A program made the position numbers and the translations under genes. The notes under the pieces are model-generated. The model was given only the letters and a program-made list of their open reading frames with translations. It made no database searches and was not told the DNA's origin. From an uncultured Marinilabiliales bacterium (lineage in GTDB: Bacteria > Bacteroidota > Bacteroidia > Bacteroidales > BM520): a DNA stretch of 34,039 nucleotides. The first letter of the stretch is position 1; each line of letters starts with the position of its first letter. Location: NCBI GenBank assembly GCA_937877575.1, contig CALFIZ010000077.1, positions 1 to 34,039 of the forward strand, given 5' to 3'. Shown here piece by piece: positions 32,614 through 34,039 of the stretch.

Positions 32614-32621
32614 CAAAGGTA
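32614..32621 (-). promoter_or_regulatory. -7 box for the FISUMP protein gene
   Basis: The minus strand reads TACCTTTGCA. A start near 32607 gives a leader of about 17 nt before the ATG at 32590. No clear -33 TTTG. Confidence 0.6.
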
Positions 32622-32696
32622 AATAAAATTTCGTTCTATGTGTAATCTTAAAAAATCTTAATAAATATTAACGGCTCCTTTCGATAATCAAATCAC

Positions 32697-32806
32697 GTTA
32701 TTGCCTGCAAGACAGGAGTTTCCGCCGAAACTGCCAAGGGTGGCACCGGATATCTTTGTCGGCTCTGCCGCAAGTGCTTGACATAACTGCTATCAAAGGC
32801 AATAAC
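32697..32806 (-). ncRNA. candidate structured RNA or palindromic element (strand uncertain)
   Basis: The arms GTTATTGCCT (32697-32706) and AGGCAATAAC (32797-32806) form a perfect 10-bp closing stem. Inside are three compact hairpins: AGTTTC-CGCC-GAAACT (32717-32732), TGCCA-AGGG-TGGCA (32732-32745) and CGGC-TCT-GCCG (32760-32770). CAAG (32708-32711) and CTTG (32777-32780) could form an inner helix. This is most of the 312-bp gap between the FISUMP gene and cysS. A minus-strand promoter box at 32859-32852 would transcribe it; a weak hairpin with T-run at 32811-32833 would instead suit plus-strand termination. It matches no riboswitch or RNA family I can name. It could be a small RNA or a MITE-like palindrome. 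Confidence 0.35.
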
Positions 32807-32810
32807 AGGG

Positions 32811-32833
32811 GAAAAAGTGTTTTTTCATTTTTT
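32811..32833 (+). terminator. weak A/T hairpin with T-run
   Basis: GAAAAA and TTTTTC around a 4-nt loop (32811-32826), followed by ATTTTTT. Weak stem, so only a tentative terminator for plus-strand transcription through the structured element. Confidence 0.2.
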
Positions 32834-32848
32834 GGGATTGAAATAACG

Positions 32849-32879
32849 TTGCAAAGGTACTGAATTTTATATACCTTTG
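32849..32879 (+). promoter_or_regulatory. promoter for cysS
   Basis: -33 TTG at 32849-32851 and -7 TACCTTTG at 32872-32879, spaced 20 bp. A start near 32886 gives a leader of about 17 nt before the ATG. Confidence 0.65.
32852..32859 (-). promoter_or_regulatory. orphan minus-strand -7 box facing the structured element
   Basis: The minus strand reads TACCTTTGCAA. The predicted start near 32845 is followed by no open reading frame until the FISUMP gene, which has its own box. It may drive an RNA covering 32806-32697, or be part of the cysS promoter architecture. Confidence 0.4.
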
Positions 32880-32902
32880 CATTTTTATTGAAAATTAAAA
32901 AA

Positions 32903-34039
32903 ATGGAACATAATCTTTATATCACAAATTCCTTGTCAGGGAAGAAGGAAAAATTCGAACCTGTCGCTCCGCCTCATGTCGGAATGTATGTTTGCGGTCC
33001 TACCGTTTATGGCGACGCCCATCTCGGTCATGCCCGTCCCGCAATCACTTTTGACCTGTTGTACAGATACTTGACTTATTTAGGCTATAAAGTGCGCTAT
33101 GTCAGAAACATAACTGATGTCGGCCATCTGGAACACGATATGGACGAGGGCGAAGACAAGATAGCAAAAAAGGCACGCCTCGAACAACTTGAACCAATGG
33201 AGGTCGCACAGCATTATTCCAATTCGTATCACCGCGATATGCACCGTCTGAATGTGCTTGACCCGTCCATAGAACCGTTGGCGTCAGGACATATTGCGGA
33301 CCAGATTGACATGATTCAGAAAATAATCGACAACGGCTACGCTTACGTCTCTAACGGCTCAGTCTATTTCGACGTTCCAAAATATTCGAAGGATAATCCG
33401 TATGGCATCCTCTCGGGACGCAAGTATGAGGATATGATAAACAATACGCGTGAACTTGCCGGTCAGGATGAAAAACATAATCCGGTTGACTTTGCCCTCT
33501 GGAAGAAGGCAGCTCCGGAACATATCATGAAATGGAACTCCCCATGGAGCGTAGGTTTCCCGGGATGGCATTCCGAATGCTCTGCCATGAGCGCCAAATA
33601 TCTCGGTATGCCTTTTGATATCCACGGCGGCGGCATGGACCTCAAGTTCCCCCACCATGAGTCGGAAATCGCACAGTCGGTCGCGGCTTACGGCGTTATG
33701 CCGGTAAAATACTGGATGCATAACAACATGATTACCATCAACGGACAGAAAATGGGCAAGTCACTCGGCAATTTCATCATCCTCGATGACTTCTTCAAAG
33801 GTAACAGCACGCTTCTCGCACAGCCGTATTCCCCTATGACAATCCGTTTCTTCATCCTCCAGGCGCACTACCGTTCCGAACTCGACTTCTCCAAAGAACT
33901 GCTGATTGGCACCTGCATCATGCTTTTCTTCTACATCTTTATCACCCTGAGATACAACTACTGGCAGACACCTATGCGCGGACAGAACATGGTGGAAATG
34001 GTACACACGCTGGTTGAGCAAAAGAAATGGCGCCAACGC
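32903..34039 (+). CDS. cysS: cysteine--tRNA ligase, partial (right edge) with anomalous end
   Basis: A class I synthetase that charges tRNA-Cys. 379 codons are visible with no stop before the window end; the full protein is usually about 460-490 residues. The HIGH motif is HLGH (40-43), a zinc ligand is Cys31 (VCGPTVYGD), further zinc ligands are in WHSECSAMS and HHESE, and the KMSKS motif is KMGKS (283-287). Residues 1 to about 333 are a convincing CysS, ending ILQAHYRSELDFSKEL. After that the frame stays open but reads as a hydrophobic stretch (CIMLFFYIFITL) and unfamiliar residues, where a helical EALQAAEKG-like segment is expected. The last ~135 bp may therefore be foreign or misassembled. 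Confidence 0.9.
   Translation, partial: MEHNLYITNSLSGKKEKFEPVAPPHVGMYVCGPTVYGDAHLGHARPAITFDLLYRYLTYLGYKVRYVRNITDVGHLEHDMDEGEDKIAKKARLEQLEPMEVAQHYSNSYHRDMHRLNVLDPSIEPLASGHIADQIDMIQKIIDNGYAYVSNGSVYFDVPKYSKDNPYGILSGRKYEDMINNTRELAGQDEKHNPVDFALWKKAAPEHIMKWNSPWSVGFPGWHSECSAMSAKYLGMPFDIHGGGMDLKFPHHESEIAQSVAAYGVMPVKYWMHNNMITINGQKMGKSLGNFIILDDFFKGNSTLLAQPYSPMTIRFFILQAHYRSELDFSKELLIGTCIMLFFYIFITLRYNYWQTPMRGQNMVEMVHTLVEQKKWRQR
33903..34039 (+). other. non-CysS sequence at the contig edge
   Basis: From about codon 334 of the cysS frame the translation contains a likely transmembrane segment (CIMLFFYIFITLRYNYW) and a tail MRGQNMVEMVHTLVEQ that I cannot assign to any family. No alternative frame restores the expected CysS helix. 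It is either an assembly junction near a contig end or a real in-frame fusion. Confidence 0.5.

Noticed and set aside
32697..32806. Cobalamin riboswitch or integron attC site as explanation of the structured element
   Set aside because: A CTGCCGCAAGTG stretch vaguely recalls a cobalamin core, but the required AGGGAA and B12-box features are absent and it is too short. The ends do not match the attC core consensus GTTRRRY/RYYYAAC.
33761..34036. Minus-strand open frame over the end of cysS
   Set aside because: Most of it is antisense to the conserved KMGKS region of CysS; acidic low-information translation, no recognisable domain.
1..34039. tRNA, rRNA, CRISPR arrays and prophage genes
   Set aside because: Read for on both strands by eye; no CCA-ending cloverleaf, rRNA-like segment, regularly spaced short repeat or phage structural gene was recognised.

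Overview
The window reads as a piece of chromosome from a member of the Bacteroidota, most likely order Bacteroidales, assembled from an uncultured organism or draft genome. The evidence is: promoters of the Bacteroidota type (TAnnTTTG at -7, here mostly TACCTTTGC) in front of many transcription units; an RprX/RprY two-component pair; GldH and a C-terminal type IX secretion (T9SS) sorting domain; a FISUMP-type surface protein; lipobox lipoproteins; and a CysS with the KMGKS variant. No rRNA, tRNA, CRISPR array or complete insertion sequence is visible. Most of the window is housekeeping, densely packed and in co-directional operons.

Layout. (1) 1-433: a tandem array of truncated REP-associated tyrosine transposase (RAYT) fragments, each carrying a 28-bp REP-like palindrome. 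It lies directly against the 3' end of lnt, whose stop codon is inside the palindrome. (2) 424-5993, minus: an operon of a fused peptide-type ABC ATPase, RNase R (rnr) and apolipoprotein N-acyltransferase (lnt). (3) 6016-8138, plus: efp, an LpxD-like acyltransferase and a small PlsC-like acyltransferase, divergent from the ABC gene. (4) 8252-8794, plus: rubrerythrin, then a bidirectional terminator. (5) 8890-12454, minus: rprX-rprY-pepP. (6) 12625-26987, plus: a long co-directional run of peptidylprolyl isomerase lipoprotein, pheS, beta-mannosidase, DNA polymerase III delta', ricT-like PSP1 protein, gldH, a 971-residue T9SS cargo protein, penicillin-binding protein 1A and glgB, several with overlapping stop and start codons. 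(7) 26977-28101, minus: a SPOR-domain amidase, convergent with and overlapping glgB. (8) 28177-31538, plus: lptD and comF. (9) 31568-32590, minus: a secreted FISUMP protein. (10) 32591-32902: an intergenic region with a strongly structured 110-bp element and divergent promoters. (11) 32903-34039: the 5' part of cysS, whose last ~135 bp no longer look like CysS.

Functionally, cell-envelope construction dominates: Lnt, LpxD-like, PlsC-like, LptD, PBP1A, amidase and GldH. Translation and RNA genes (efp, pheS, cysS, rnr) are interleaved. No obvious new multi-gene defence or mobile system is present. The least-explained signals are the in-frame REP/RAYT tandem unit, the structured element at 32697-32806 with an orphan minus-strand promoter motif, and the anomalous end of cysS.
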